Source: Methylomonas sp.
GTDB taxonomy: Bacteria > Pseudomonadota > Gammaproteobacteria > Methylococcales > Methylomonadaceae
DNA length: 21,058 nucleotides
Reading direction: 5' to 3'
Assembly: GCA_026989715.1 (NCBI GenBank)
Contig: JALSIU010000142.1
Span: 1-21,058 of the forward strand
Shown here piece after piece: positions 1 to 7,369 of this stretch. The notes beneath the pieces were generated by a model. It made no database searches. It was not told where the DNA came from and was given only the letters and a program-made list of their open reading frames with translations. A program made the translations under genes and the position numbers. Within the stretch, counting starts at the first letter, position 1, and each line of letters starts with the position of its first letter.

Positions 1-2
1 AA

Positions 3-341
3 GCAGATGTTAATGCGGCTGTTGATGGTGACTTATGGCTTTCGCTAACAATGGGGACATTAGATTTTACGGGTGTTGTGGAAAGTGGTTTTGTGCAGTC
101 TTTGCAAAATGTAACGGGTGGTTTAGCGGCATCATATTTCCAGGGAGGAACGCAACCTTTGGGGTTTGATGCGCAATACTCTAGTAGTGCGTTTTTTACC
201 ACCACATCTCCTTTATATTCACAAGGTGGCAATGGTCAGTTTAAGTCTAAAACGATTGTTCCTGAACCAAATATAATGGCTTTATTAGGATTTGGGTTGT
301 TTGGTTTTTGTGCAACTTTATGGCGTAAACAAACGGCTTGA
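3..341 (+). CDS. PEP-CTERM sorting-domain protein, C-terminal fragment
   Basis: The frame is open from the left edge of the window to the TGA at 339-341, so the true start lies upstream and only about 112 residues are visible. The last 27 residues show the PEP-CTERM arrangement: a VPEP motif, a hydrophobic stretch (about IMALLGFGLFGFCATLW) and a short basic end (RKQTA). In this family the tail directs a Sec-exported protein to the exosortase (EpsH/XrtA type), which removes it during surface delivery. The visible part before the motif is rich in Gly, Ser, Thr, Phe and Gln, typical of low-complexity exported proteins, and gives no enzymatic clue. An internal ATG at 51 is probably not the start, because the frame continues upstream without a stop. 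The sorting signal is seen directly; the protein's role is unknown. Confidence 0.8.
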   Translation, partial: ADVNAAVDGDLWLSLTMGTLDFTGVVESGFVQSLQNVTGGLAASYFQGGTQPLGFDAQYSSSAFFTTTSPLYSQGGNGQFKSKTIVPEPNIMALLGFGLFGFCATLWRKQTA

Positions 342-404
342 TTTGGCTTGATTTAGTGCATCGCACTTTAATTTAAGAAAGTAAAAGTGTGATGACTGTA
401 GAGC

Positions 405-449
405 GGGGGGCTTTTTATTATGGCAGGAATAACGTAAATTTAGCCCCCC
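405..449. repeat. G-run/C-run inverted repeat between convergent genes
   Basis: GGGGGGCT at 405-412 is exactly complementary to AGCCCCCC at 442-449, with a 29-base loop. The right arm lies inside the last codons of the histidine kinase. On the plus strand the left arm is followed by a short T run inside the loop, so it is not a standard intrinsic terminator. It may still help to end transcription from the two convergent genes. A weaker 5-bp hairpin (AGTGC/GCACT, 355-367) lies just after the PEP-CTERM stop. Low confidence in function. Confidence 0.3.
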
Positions 450-1086
450 CTAAACGGCTGGTATTGGATGTTTCTATATAGCCTTGTTTATTTGCATTGC
501 TGTGCAATTTGGCAATAATTGAAACAAAATATAAGCCGAGCCCTGTATTACCACCATGAAAATCAATTTCTTTGCTGGCCATTAATTTTTCAGGAAAGCC
601 GGCACCATCGTCTTCAATACAAAAATAGCTATATCCGTTCTGATTGCCGGCTGAGAGAATAACGTGTTTTTCACTATAACGCTGTGCATTATTCAGTATT
701 GATCCGATGGCATTGCTGATTAAATCAAAGTCACAATAACAAAGTTGCTCCTGAGAATCATATTCAACTTCTAAGCTAATCTGGCTTAATTCTAATAGTG
801 CTGATTGTTGTGCTTGAATATCATTTAATACCTCATTTAAACTGTATTCATCAATCTGTAAGCTGAATTTTTCCAGTTCAATTTTATAAAGCGCAAGCAG
901 GTGCATTAGGCTATTATTCATACGACTGGCTTCAAATTCGAGTTGCATAAGCTGGTTATCTGTCGTATTGCTTTGTTTGAGTTGCTGAATCAGGTCACGT
1001 ATTGTGCATAATGAATTTTTCATATCATGGACAGAGGCGGCGAGTATTGATGCAAAATCAGTGGCTGCGATTGTGGTATTAGGCAT
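418..1086 (-). CDS. Small soluble sensor histidine kinase, partner of the upstream REC-TPR regulator
   Basis: A 222-residue kinase with no membrane segment and no recognisable sensor domain. The dimerisation/phosphoacceptor helix is at the N-terminus, with the H-box HDMKNSL placing the likely phospho-histidine at H20. The ATP-binding domain follows: an N-box around residues 125-136 (NAIGSILNNAQR), the G1 box DDGAGFP at 159-165 and the G2 box TGLGLYFVS from 181. The protein is therefore little more than a catalytic core that should autophosphorylate and pass phosphate to a receiver. Its start is 5 bases after the stop of the REC-TPR gene on the same strand, which strongly suggests one mRNA and a cognate pair. 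With no input domain of its own, it presumably senses through a partner protein or cytoplasmic signal. The stimulus cannot be read from sequence. Confidence 0.88.
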   Translation of the reverse strand: MPNTTIAATDFASILAASVHDMKNSLCTIRDLIQQLKQSNTTDNQLMQLEFEASRMNNSLMHLLALYKIELEKFSLQIDEYSLNEVLNDIQAQQSALLELSQISLEVEYDSQEQLCYCDFDLISNAIGSILNNAQRYSEKHVILSAGNQNGYSYFCIEDDGAGFPEKLMASKEIDFHGGNTGLGLYFVSIIAKLHSNANKQGYIETSNTSRLGGAKFTLFLP

Positions 1087-1091
1087 AATGA

Positions 1092-2726
1092 TTAATCTTT
1101 TTTTAAACTGTTTTTAAAGCTAAGTGCCAATTTGGCATATTCCATTTGGATTGCATTAAGTTTGTATGGGGCAACGCCTAGTTTTTGTGCTTTATTAATA
1201 TAATATTTTGCTTCTGTCATATTCTTTTCAGTGCAACCTACATCTTGTATGGCATGCAGCATAATTTTAGTCATATTCAAAATTATGGTTTTATTATTAG
1301 GCATCGATTTAAAAGCTGTCGCAAATAATTCCACTGCGGCGGTAAAATGGCCTTGTTGATAGAGTTTAACACCTTCATTATTGATGTGAATCAGTTGTTT
1401 TTTAGTTGTATGAATGAGTTCTTCGGCATGGTTTTCATAGCCGATAGTGCATTGCATTGCATTGATGTTATTGATAAATTCATCATCATCGATATGATTT
1501 TTTATTAATTGCTCTAATAGTTTGTCTGCAATAGACTCTTGTTTATTAAGGTAGCATGCTTTACTCATCTCTAATAAAATTTCTTTATCTAAATCTTGCC
1601 GGTGTTGTTGCGTTAATTCCAATGCTTCTGTAAAGGCCGCTTCCGCTTTTTCAGTATCGCCTCTACTTTTAAAAATGTCGGCTTCATAAATGGCGGCACG
1701 TAATGCTGTGCTGGGATCATTAGGGAATTCAGTGCGCATGCTTTGTAATATTGCCAAGGCGTCGTCTGTTTTTTCTGATTGGTTTAATACTTGCGCTAAA
1801 TTAGAAAAGTCACTAGCGTGTTTATGTATGGAATATTTTCCTAGCTCAACAACAGACTTACAAGCAGACTCAGCTATTTCCAAATCACCGGTTTTATTGG
1901 CAATGGTAGCTAATTTCCGCTGTCTTAAAATGGTTTGGGGTGCAAGGGTGATGGCTTTATGCAGTGTTGCTTGTGCTTCCGTGTGTTGGTCGGTTAATTC
2001 ATAGGACTGTGCCAGTAAATCATAAGCTTCGAGGGTCATGGGGTATTTGTCAATAATCTCCAGAAAAATACGAATGGCATCTTCGCTATGTCCCTGTAGG
2101 CATTGAATTTGTGCTAGTCCTAGCATGGCCCAATTCAATTCTCTTTGGTTTAAAATATCTTGGTAAATTTGCTGCGCCGTTGAGTAGTCCTGTACATAAA
2201 TGGCCAGTTCCGCGCGTTTTTTTAAGGCGGCAGTACGCAACTTTCCCGGATTATCCGCCAGCAATTTATCACAGTATTTGATGGCCAGTGCGTAATTTTC
2301 GTCATTGATTGCGGCATCGACCTGTTTAAAAAAAGATTTGCGTTTAAACGTGCGCTCTAAGCGAGTAAGTAACAGCTGAGCGGTAAAGGGTTTGGTTAAA
2401 TATTCATCAGGTTTATTATCCATGGCACTTAATACCATACTTTGTACTTGCTCACCGGTTACCATAATAAAAGCTGCATCACTAGGAAGTAGCTTGCGTA
2501 AGCGGGATTCTTCTAACACTTGTAAGCCATTTTTTCCGGCACCTAAATTATAATCACATAAGACGATATCAAACTTATGGGTTTGCATGGCGGCAATGGC
2601 TTTGAATCCATTTTCTGCTTCAACGAGTGATTCCACCTCTAGTGAATAAAGTGTATCCCTGATAGCTTTGCGCATGGCAGGGTAGTCTTCAACCAGTAAA
2701 ATATTCTTTGATTTTAAATCTAGCAT
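1092..2726 (-). CDS. Response regulator with receiver domain and long TPR region
   Basis: A 544-residue protein with an N-terminal CheY-like receiver (about residues 6-125) and no DNA-binding output domain. The acidic pair E13/D14, phosphoacceptor D58 (in VLCDYNLG), T90 (MVTGE) and K112 (KPF) are all present, so the receiver should be competent. From about residue 140 to the end the protein is alpha-helical with repeated tetratricopeptide-like units (for example ALAIKYCDKLLADNPG, EAYDLLAQSYELTDQHTEA and AVELFATAFKSMPNN). TPRs bind proteins, so phosphorylation probably switches a protein-protein contact rather than a promoter. REC-TPR proteins are a known but poorly characterised class in marine gammaproteobacteria. 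It is the first gene of the operon with the kinase downstream. No good Shine-Dalgarno sequence precedes the ATG at 2726, but no better start is visible. Confidence 0.88.
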   Translation of the reverse strand: MLDLKSKNILLVEDYPAMRKAIRDTLYSLEVESLVEAENGFKAIAAMQTHKFDIVLCDYNLGAGKNGLQVLEESRLRKLLPSDAAFIMVTGEQVQSMVLSAMDNKPDEYLTKPFTAQLLLTRLERTFKRKSFFKQVDAAINDENYALAIKYCDKLLADNPGKLRTAALKKRAELAIYVQDYSTAQQIYQDILNQRELNWAMLGLAQIQCLQGHSEDAIRIFLEIIDKYPMTLEAYDLLAQSYELTDQHTEAQATLHKAITLAPQTILRQRKLATIANKTGDLEIAESACKSVVELGKYSIHKHASDFSNLAQVLNQSEKTDDALAILQSMRTEFPNDPSTALRAAIYEADIFKSRGDTEKAEAAFTEALELTQQHRQDLDKEILLEMSKACYLNKQESIADKLLEQLIKNHIDDDEFINNINAMQCTIGYENHAEELIHTTKKQLIHINNEGVKLYQQGHFTAAVELFATAFKSMPNNKTIILNMTKIMLHAIQDVGCTEKNMTEAKYYINKAQKLGVAPYKLNAIQMEYAKLALSFKNSLKKD

Positions 2727-2797
2727 GATATTGGTGTGGGTAAGGGGTAGATTTGGCTAGTTTCTTTGGCTTTTATTAATTGTATACTATTTTTTTC

Positions 2798-2826
2798 CTT
2801 GAAAAGGTAGTCTTAAGTCCCAATAT
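2798..2826 (+). promoter_or_regulatory. Sigma-32 (RpoH) heat-shock promoter of htpG
   Basis: CTTGAAA at 2798-2804 matches the sigma-32 -35 consensus exactly. After 14 bases, CCCAATAT at 2819-2826 matches the -10 consensus CCCCATNT except for one base. The spacing falls in the accepted range for RpoH promoters. Transcription would start near 2833, giving a leader of about 30 bases that contains the ribosome binding site AAGGGGA (2851-2857), 7 bases before the htpG ATG. htpG is a classical RpoH target, so position and identity agree. Confidence 0.85.
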
Positions 2827-2864
2827 CGCTTGCATAATTAATTTTATTTTAAGGGGATTTATAA

Positions 2865-4793
2865 ATGACCGTTGAAGCTAAAAAAGAAACGCTTGGATTT
2901 CAGACAGAAGTTAAGCACTTATTGAACTTAATGATTCACTCTTTGTACAGTAACAAAGAAATATTTTTGCGTGAATTAATTTCAAATGCCTCAGATGCTG
3001 CGGATAAATTGCGCTTTGAAGCCTTATCAAATGACGGCCTTTACGAGGGAGATAGTGAGCTAAAAATCAAAGTCACATTTGATAAAGAGGCTAAAACAAT
3101 TACGGTTAGTGATAACGGCATCGGTATGACGCGCGAAGAAGTGCAAGAGCATATCGGCACGATTGCCAAGTCAGGTACTAAGCAATTTTTTGATTCGCTA
3201 ACAGGAGATCAAGCCAAAGATAGCGAATTAATTGGCCAATTTGGTGTTGGGTTTTATTCTGCTTTTATTGTTGCCGATAAAGTCACCTTAACAACACGTA
3301 AAGCGGGTAGTACTGAAGCGGTGACATGGGAGTCAGCCGGCGAAGGTGAATACACTATTGAAACGGTTGAAAAAGCAAGCCGTGGTACGGATATTGTTTT
3401 ACATCTAAAAGAGGAAGAAACTGAATTTTTAGATGGTTATCGTCTACGCAGTATCATTAAAAAATTCTCTGATCATATTTCTTTACCAATCATTATGGAA
3501 AAAGAAATACCCGCGGTGACGGATGAGGATGGTAATGAAACCGAAGCGGCTAAAGTAGAAGATGAAGTGGTCAATAGTGCGTCCGCTATGTGGACGAAAT
3601 CAAAAGAAGATTTGACGGACGAAGATTATAATGAATTTTATAAGCATGTCGGTCATGACTTCCAAGATCCTTTAGCTCATGTACATAGTAAGGTTGAAGG
3701 GACGAACGAATATACTATGCTGCTCTATGTGCCTGCACGCGCGCCTTTTGATTTATGGGATAGAGATGCGAAACATGGCGTAAAATTGTATGTACGTAAA
3801 GTGTTTATTATGGATGATGCTGAACAGCTCATGCCACGTTATTTACGTTTTGTACGCGGGGTCATTGATACGGATTCCTTGCCATTAAATGTATCGCGTG
3901 AATTGTTACAGCAAAGCAAAAAAATCAATATTATTAAAGCCGGTGCAGTTAAGAAAGTACTGGGCTTGTTAGAAGGCATGGCTAAAAATGCCCCGGAAAA
4001 ATATGCAAGTTTCTGGTCTGAGTTTGGTAATGTCATGAAAGAAGGGCCGATTGAGGATTTTAAAAACAAAGAGCGTGTCGCTAAATTGTTACGTTTTGCC
4101 TCAACTCATACCGATACGGCGACTCAAGATGTCTCGCTGGAAGACTACATCAGTCGTATGAAAGAAGACCAGGATAAAATCTATTATGTAACGGCCGATA
4201 GTTTTACGGCCGCTAAAAACAGCCCACATTTAGAAATTTTCCGTAAAAAAGGCATTGAAGTGCTCTTGTTATCTGACCGTGTTGATGAGTGGTTAATCTC
4301 TAACCTAAACGATTTTGATGGTAAAGTGCTACAATCAGTTGCTAAAGGTCAGTTAGATTTAGATAAATTTGATACTGAAGAAGATAAAAAAGAGCTGGAA
4401 GAGGCAGAAAAAGATTTTGAGTCGGTTATTACTCAAATTAAAGACGTATTAAAAGATAAAGTCAGTGAAGTGCGGTTAAGTCATCGTTTGACCACATCAC
4501 CTGCTTGTTTGGTAACTGAGCAAGATGCGATGAGTTTAAATATGGAACGCATCATGAAAGAAGCGGGTCAAGATATGAGCATGATGGGCATGGGCGGTAG
4601 TAAGCCTGTGTTTGAAATCAATCCTGAACATGCTTTGGTGACACGTCTTAAAGAAGAGCAAGATGATGATCGTTTTGCTGATTTAACCCGTATTCTATTT
4701 GATCAAGCTATTTTGAGTGAAGGCGGACAGTTAGATGATCCTGCGGAATTTGTACATAATTTGAATGGCTTGTTGCAAGGCTTATTGAAATAA
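2865..4793 (+). CDS. htpG: Molecular chaperone HtpG (bacterial Hsp90)
   Basis: A 642-residue protein, close to the usual length of about 620-640. The N-terminal GHKL ATPase domain is clear: ELISNASDAADKLR near residue 38, DNGIGM, the lid region GTIAKSGTKQF and GQFGVGFYSAFIV. The middle domain carries the conserved NVSRELLQQSKKI loop, whose arginine takes part in ATP hydrolysis. The C-terminal dimerisation domain runs to the end (NLNGLLQGLLK). HtpG is a cytosolic ATP-dependent chaperone that acts on partly folded clients together with DnaK. The gene stands alone, with its own heat-shock promoter and an intrinsic terminator, so it is probably monocistronic. Nothing unusual is seen in its length or motifs. 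Confidence 0.98.
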   Translation: MTVEAKKETLGFQTEVKHLLNLMIHSLYSNKEIFLRELISNASDAADKLRFEALSNDGLYEGDSELKIKVTFDKEAKTITVSDNGIGMTREEVQEHIGTIAKSGTKQFFDSLTGDQAKDSELIGQFGVGFYSAFIVADKVTLTTRKAGSTEAVTWESAGEGEYTIETVEKASRGTDIVLHLKEEETEFLDGYRLRSIIKKFSDHISLPIIMEKEIPAVTDEDGNETEAAKVEDEVVNSASAMWTKSKEDLTDEDYNEFYKHVGHDFQDPLAHVHSKVEGTNEYTMLLYVPARAPFDLWDRDAKHGVKLYVRKVFIMDDAEQLMPRYLRFVRGVIDTDSLPLNVSRELLQQSKKINIIKAGAVKKVLGLLEGMAKNAPEKYASFWSEFGNVMKEGPIEDFKNKERVAKLLRFASTHTDTATQDVSLEDYISRMKEDQDKIYYVTADSFTAAKNSPHLEIFRKKGIEVLLLSDRVDEWLISNLNDFDGKVLQSVAKGQLDLDKFDTEEDKKELEEAEKDFESVITQIKDVLKDKVSEVRLSHRLTTSPACLVTEQDAMSLNMERIMKEAGQDMSMMGMGGSKPVFEINPEHALVTRLKEEQDDDRFADLTRILFDQAILSEGGQLDDPAEFVHNLNGLLQGLLK

Positions 4794-4870
4794 GTTCTTA
4801 GGGCTGAGCATAACAGAAACCGTCAGTTGCGGGTTTTATAAAATTTTCAGTCCTTCGTTTTGCTTTACCT

Positions 4871-4901
4871 AAAAAGGTCGCTGGTTAGCGGCCTTTTTTT
4901 T
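4871..4901 (+). terminator. Intrinsic terminator of htpG, possibly bidirectional
   Basis: The stem AAGGTCGCT/AGCGGCCTT (one G-T wobble) has the loop GGTT at 4883-4886 and is followed by eight T residues ending at 4901. Five A residues precede the stem at 4871-4875, so on the minus strand it also ends in a T run. It could therefore stop the convergent gene that ends at 4927. Confidence 0.9.
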
Positions 4902-4926
4902 GTAAAAGTGCTGGTAATAGATGTGC

Positions 4927-5904
4927 TTAGGTTTCATGTTTGCCAGAGAAAAGGGCAAGCATTTGTTTTAATATCGAGGTTTTTTTTCTATATCTACGCC
5001 GAGTGTGATGTTTTTTATGTTGTTGCGGTTGCATTTTAGATTTTGGTTTTGCAGCAATGGCTCTACCATGAGGTGATAATGGTTGCGTAGAAGTTGTACG
5101 TGTTCTCCTGCGGTGTTTATTGCGGAGGCGTTTCAGAATATTCTTGGAGTAGGTGGCAGTAGCGGATGAGTGTTTATGAGGAGAGCTTGCTTTGCTTAAG
5201 TCACCTTGTTTAGAGAGTACTTGAGCCTCATTTAGCGGTTTAAATTCTGTGGTATGGTTGTTTGCCGGTATGTGCTGATGCGCAGATTTTTTCAGTGTGC
5301 GTTTGAGTTTTTGTTGTTTTTTATCTTTGTACGCTTCATAAATAGGGCCAATAAGCAGGCGTAGCAAGGTTAAAACTAATAAAGTAGTAAGAGCCGTTTT
5401 TCCATATTCGTCCCAAAACTGCATCAAAGAAAGGTACTCACTGGTGTTTTCAATTTGCAAAGCTAAAGGTGCTTCGTAAGGCTCAACATTTGGATTCCAA
5501 AGCTCTGTATAGTCATTAAGCTGGTCTTTCTCGTTCGTACTGAAAGGGTTGACGATCCTGGTAATGGAAAGCTCTTGGAAAAAATGTAGTAAGGGCTGTT
5601 CATCACTACTAGCGACGGATTTCCATATATCATCATTTGTTTTTGAATCCGTATCCCAAATCACAATATCGTAAGGCAATTCGCTGAAGCCTTGTGGCGC
5701 AATGGGGGAAGCGGCGATTTGTTTTTGGGCTTGTTGCGTGTCGGATGCCAAGGGCGTGCTACTAGGTGAGGTGAGTGTTTGTTGATTGGCTGTTGACCAC
5801 TCGGTATCGTTATAGTGGGTTTGTGCGGCATCACCGGTCATGGGAAGCATTAAAAATAAGAGGAAGCTGAGTAGGTATTTGTCGGTTTGGTTAAGAAAGG
5901 CCAT
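4927..5904 (-). CDS. Unrecognised exported/membrane protein with basic C-terminal tail
   Basis: I do not recognise this 325-residue protein. Residues 1-26 look like a signal peptide (hydrophobic LLSFLLFLMLPMTG, then GDA-A as a possible cleavage site). Residues 27-165 form a polar to acidic, Ser/Thr/Gln-rich segment with several Trp residues, probably periplasmic. A single membrane helix follows at about 169-190 (ALTTLLVLTLLRLLIGPIY). The tail from about 193 to 325 is strongly basic, with RNKHRRRTRTT, HKKHHTRRRYRKK and many His and Gln residues, and by the positive-inside rule is cytoplasmic. Such a tail could contact nucleic acid or anionic lipid, but this is a guess. It lies downstream of lgt with a 174-base gap and may be transcribed separately. 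No strong Shine-Dalgarno precedes the ATG. The open frame and coherent topology support a real gene. Confidence 0.75.
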   Translation of the reverse strand: MAFLNQTDKYLLSFLLFLMLPMTGDAAQTHYNDTEWSTANQQTLTSPSSTPLASDTQQAQKQIAASPIAPQGFSELPYDIVIWDTDSKTNDDIWKSVASSDEQPLLHFFQELSITRIVNPFSTNEKDQLNDYTELWNPNVEPYEAPLALQIENTSEYLSLMQFWDEYGKTALTTLLVLTLLRLLIGPIYEAYKDKKQQKLKRTLKKSAHQHIPANNHTTEFKPLNEAQVLSKQGDLSKASSPHKHSSATATYSKNILKRLRNKHRRRTRTTSTQPLSPHGRAIAAKPKSKMQPQQHKKHHTRRRYRKKTSILKQMLALFSGKHET

Positions 5905-5997
5905 ATCTGTATTCTGCGCTGGTGTTTTTGAGTCATGAAAAGCTAAGCTAAGCTCATTTTGAGGGGGCAGGGCTTTGTCTTGTTGTGCTTATTCGCT

Positions 5998-6018
5998 AAG
6001 CAATTGCTTTTAAGTATA
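5998..6018 (-). promoter_or_regulatory. Possible minus-strand -10 box with adjacent 12-bp palindrome
   Basis: On the minus strand TATACT (6013-6018 complement) resembles a -10 box. The perfect palindrome AAGCAATTGCTT (5998-6009) covers the expected start point just downstream. Shorter TTCGCT/AGCGAA arms flank it at 5992-5997 and 6028-6033. It lies about 100 bases upstream of the orphan gene ending at 4927. There is no convincing -35 box, so this is a tentative operator-like site. Confidence 0.3.
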
Positions 6019-6078
6019 GGACAGATAAGCGAACTTTTTAGAGAGCAGGTGCCAATGATGTCTAAAGGGGGTAAGGGC

Positions 6079-6858
6079 TTATAAATTACGGGTATTGTTA
6101 TGGTATAAAATAACCAGCCCTACCAGAATAAAAGGAATGCTTAGCCATTGCCCAGTGCTGAGTAATGGCTCTTGTGCATAGCTTACTAATTTTACTTTGT
6201 AGGTCTCTAAAAAAAATCGCGTGCTAAAAATAAGAATTAAAAACCATGCACATAATCGCCCATTAAGGTTGAAGCTAGGGCTTTTGATGTAAAGGGTTAG
6301 TAAAAAAGCAGAAATGCAGAGGTAACTGGCAGCTTCATATAACTGTACCGGGTGCCGTGGCAACGTATCAATACGTTGAAAAATAACCGCCCAAGGCACA
6401 TCGGTGACTGTACCTGCAATTTCTGAATTTAAAAAATTACCGATACGAATTAAGCACCCGCTAAAGGCTGCGGCAATTGCCGCTCTATCTAATATCCAAA
6501 AATAATTAAAACTTGCTTTACGTTGATAAATATAAAGCGCGATTAACACGCCTAGCACACCGCCATGACTCGCTAACCCACCTTCCCAAACCGCAATAAT
6601 TTTACTGGGATTGGCGGCATAATAAGTAAAATTATAAAATAAAACATGTGCCAATCTTGCGCCAATAACTGTGCCGCCCATGCAATACCATAGCAAGCGA
6701 TCGACATCATCGGTATCATTAAATTCACGCGCATAAACCCAATGCATAAACAGATAGTTGCTTAACAGTGCCAAAGCAAACAGTGCACCATACCAGTGTA
6801 TGCGCAGATGACTAAAGCTGGCTAATACAGGATCAAAATTCCAAATTAAATAGTCCAT
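6079..6858 (-). CDS. lgt: Prolipoprotein diacylglyceryl transferase
   Basis: A 259-residue inner-membrane enzyme that moves diacylglycerol from phosphatidylglycerol onto the lipobox cysteine of prolipoproteins, the first step of lipoprotein maturation. Multiple hydrophobic helices span the protein. Family motifs are present: HWYG at 21-24, GARLAHVLFYN at 66-76, GGLASHGGVLG with H98, the Lgt signature RIGNFLNSEIAG with R138 and N141, and RHPVQLYEA at 168-176. Length matches the usual 260-290. Its ATG at 6858 has no obvious Shine-Dalgarno, but the N-terminus aligns well with family starts. The upstream gene on the same strand, 26 bases away, is itself a lipoprotein and so a likely substrate; the two are probably co-transcribed. 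The usual downstream partner thyA is absent. Confidence 0.97.
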   Translation of the reverse strand: MDYLIWNFDPVLASFSHLRIHWYGALFALALLSNYLFMHWVYAREFNDTDDVDRLLWYCMGGTVIGARLAHVLFYNFTYYAANPSKIIAVWEGGLASHGGVLGVLIALYIYQRKASFNYFWILDRAAIAAAFSGCLIRIGNFLNSEIAGTVTDVPWAVIFQRIDTLPRHPVQLYEAASYLCISAFLLTLYIKSPSFNLNGRLCAWFLILIFSTRFFLETYKVKLVSYAQEPLLSTGQWLSIPFILVGLVILYHNNTRNL

Positions 6859-6884
6859 AGTGAAAAATGTACTTAGCAGGGAGG

Positions 6885-7367
6885 TTACTCAACGGCAAAA
6901 TCAACAATGTCTTTGAGTTTTTGGTTCATTTTTGTCGCAAAAGCATTGAGTTCTGCATTATCTGAATCAGTCGGCATCAGATGAGTGCGTACAATGGTTT
7001 TGCCTTGATATTGATAAGTGACTATATTACAGGGCATAAAGCGTACGGCATGTGGTGACATTTGCAATAAGGTTTTCGCATGCGTTAAATTGCAAAATTG
7101 TAAGGTATCATACTCGGGAAAATCTACAGTGCCGCGCTCTCGAATCACTTTACCCACTCGGCTATGCCCTGTGATTCTAAAATTATGCTCGGAAATGGCA
7201 ATTTCTAATTCAGCCAGCACGTCTGCATAAGGTTTTTCGGTACTAGCCTGATAGAATGGTACATACTCGCCTGCCGGTGTTGTAGTGCAGCCAGCAAATA
7301 ATAGGCTAACAAGAATGAGATAAAGGTATTTTAGAATGACAATTTGGTTCATGACATATTTTAGCAT
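6885..7367 (-). CDS. DUF302-domain lipoprotein
   Basis: A 160-residue predicted lipoprotein. The N-terminus is a type II signal peptide with the lipobox LFAGC, giving lipidation at C27 (C22 if translation begins at the internal Met at 7352). The mature part from about residue 47 matches my memory of DUF302: YADVLAELEIAISEHNFRI, then a DTLQFCNLTHAKTLL block and FMPCNIVTYQYQGKTIV. DUF302 proteins are small, of uncertain biochemical function, and often occur in periplasmic or redox settings. Two cysteines in the domain (FCN and MPCN) fit the family. It precedes lgt by 26 bases. Neither candidate start has a clear ribosome binding site, and the first lies only two bases from the divergent mobA start, so M6 is an attractive alternative. 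Confidence 0.88.
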   Translation of the reverse strand: MLKYVMNQIVILKYLYLILVSLLFAGCTTTPAGEYVPFYQASTEKPYADVLAELEIAISEHNFRITGHSRVGKVIRERGTVDFPEYDTLQFCNLTHAKTLLQMSPHAVRFMPCNIVTYQYQGKTIVRTHLMPTDSDNAELNAFATKMNQKLKDIVDFAVE

Positions 7368-7369
7368 TT

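Noticed and set aside
2779..2805. Minus-strand promoter for the REC-TPR operon (TACAAT with TTTTCA)
   Set aside because: The spacing is only 15 bases and the -35 match is poor, so I could not support it as a feature, although the operon promoter should lie in this gap.
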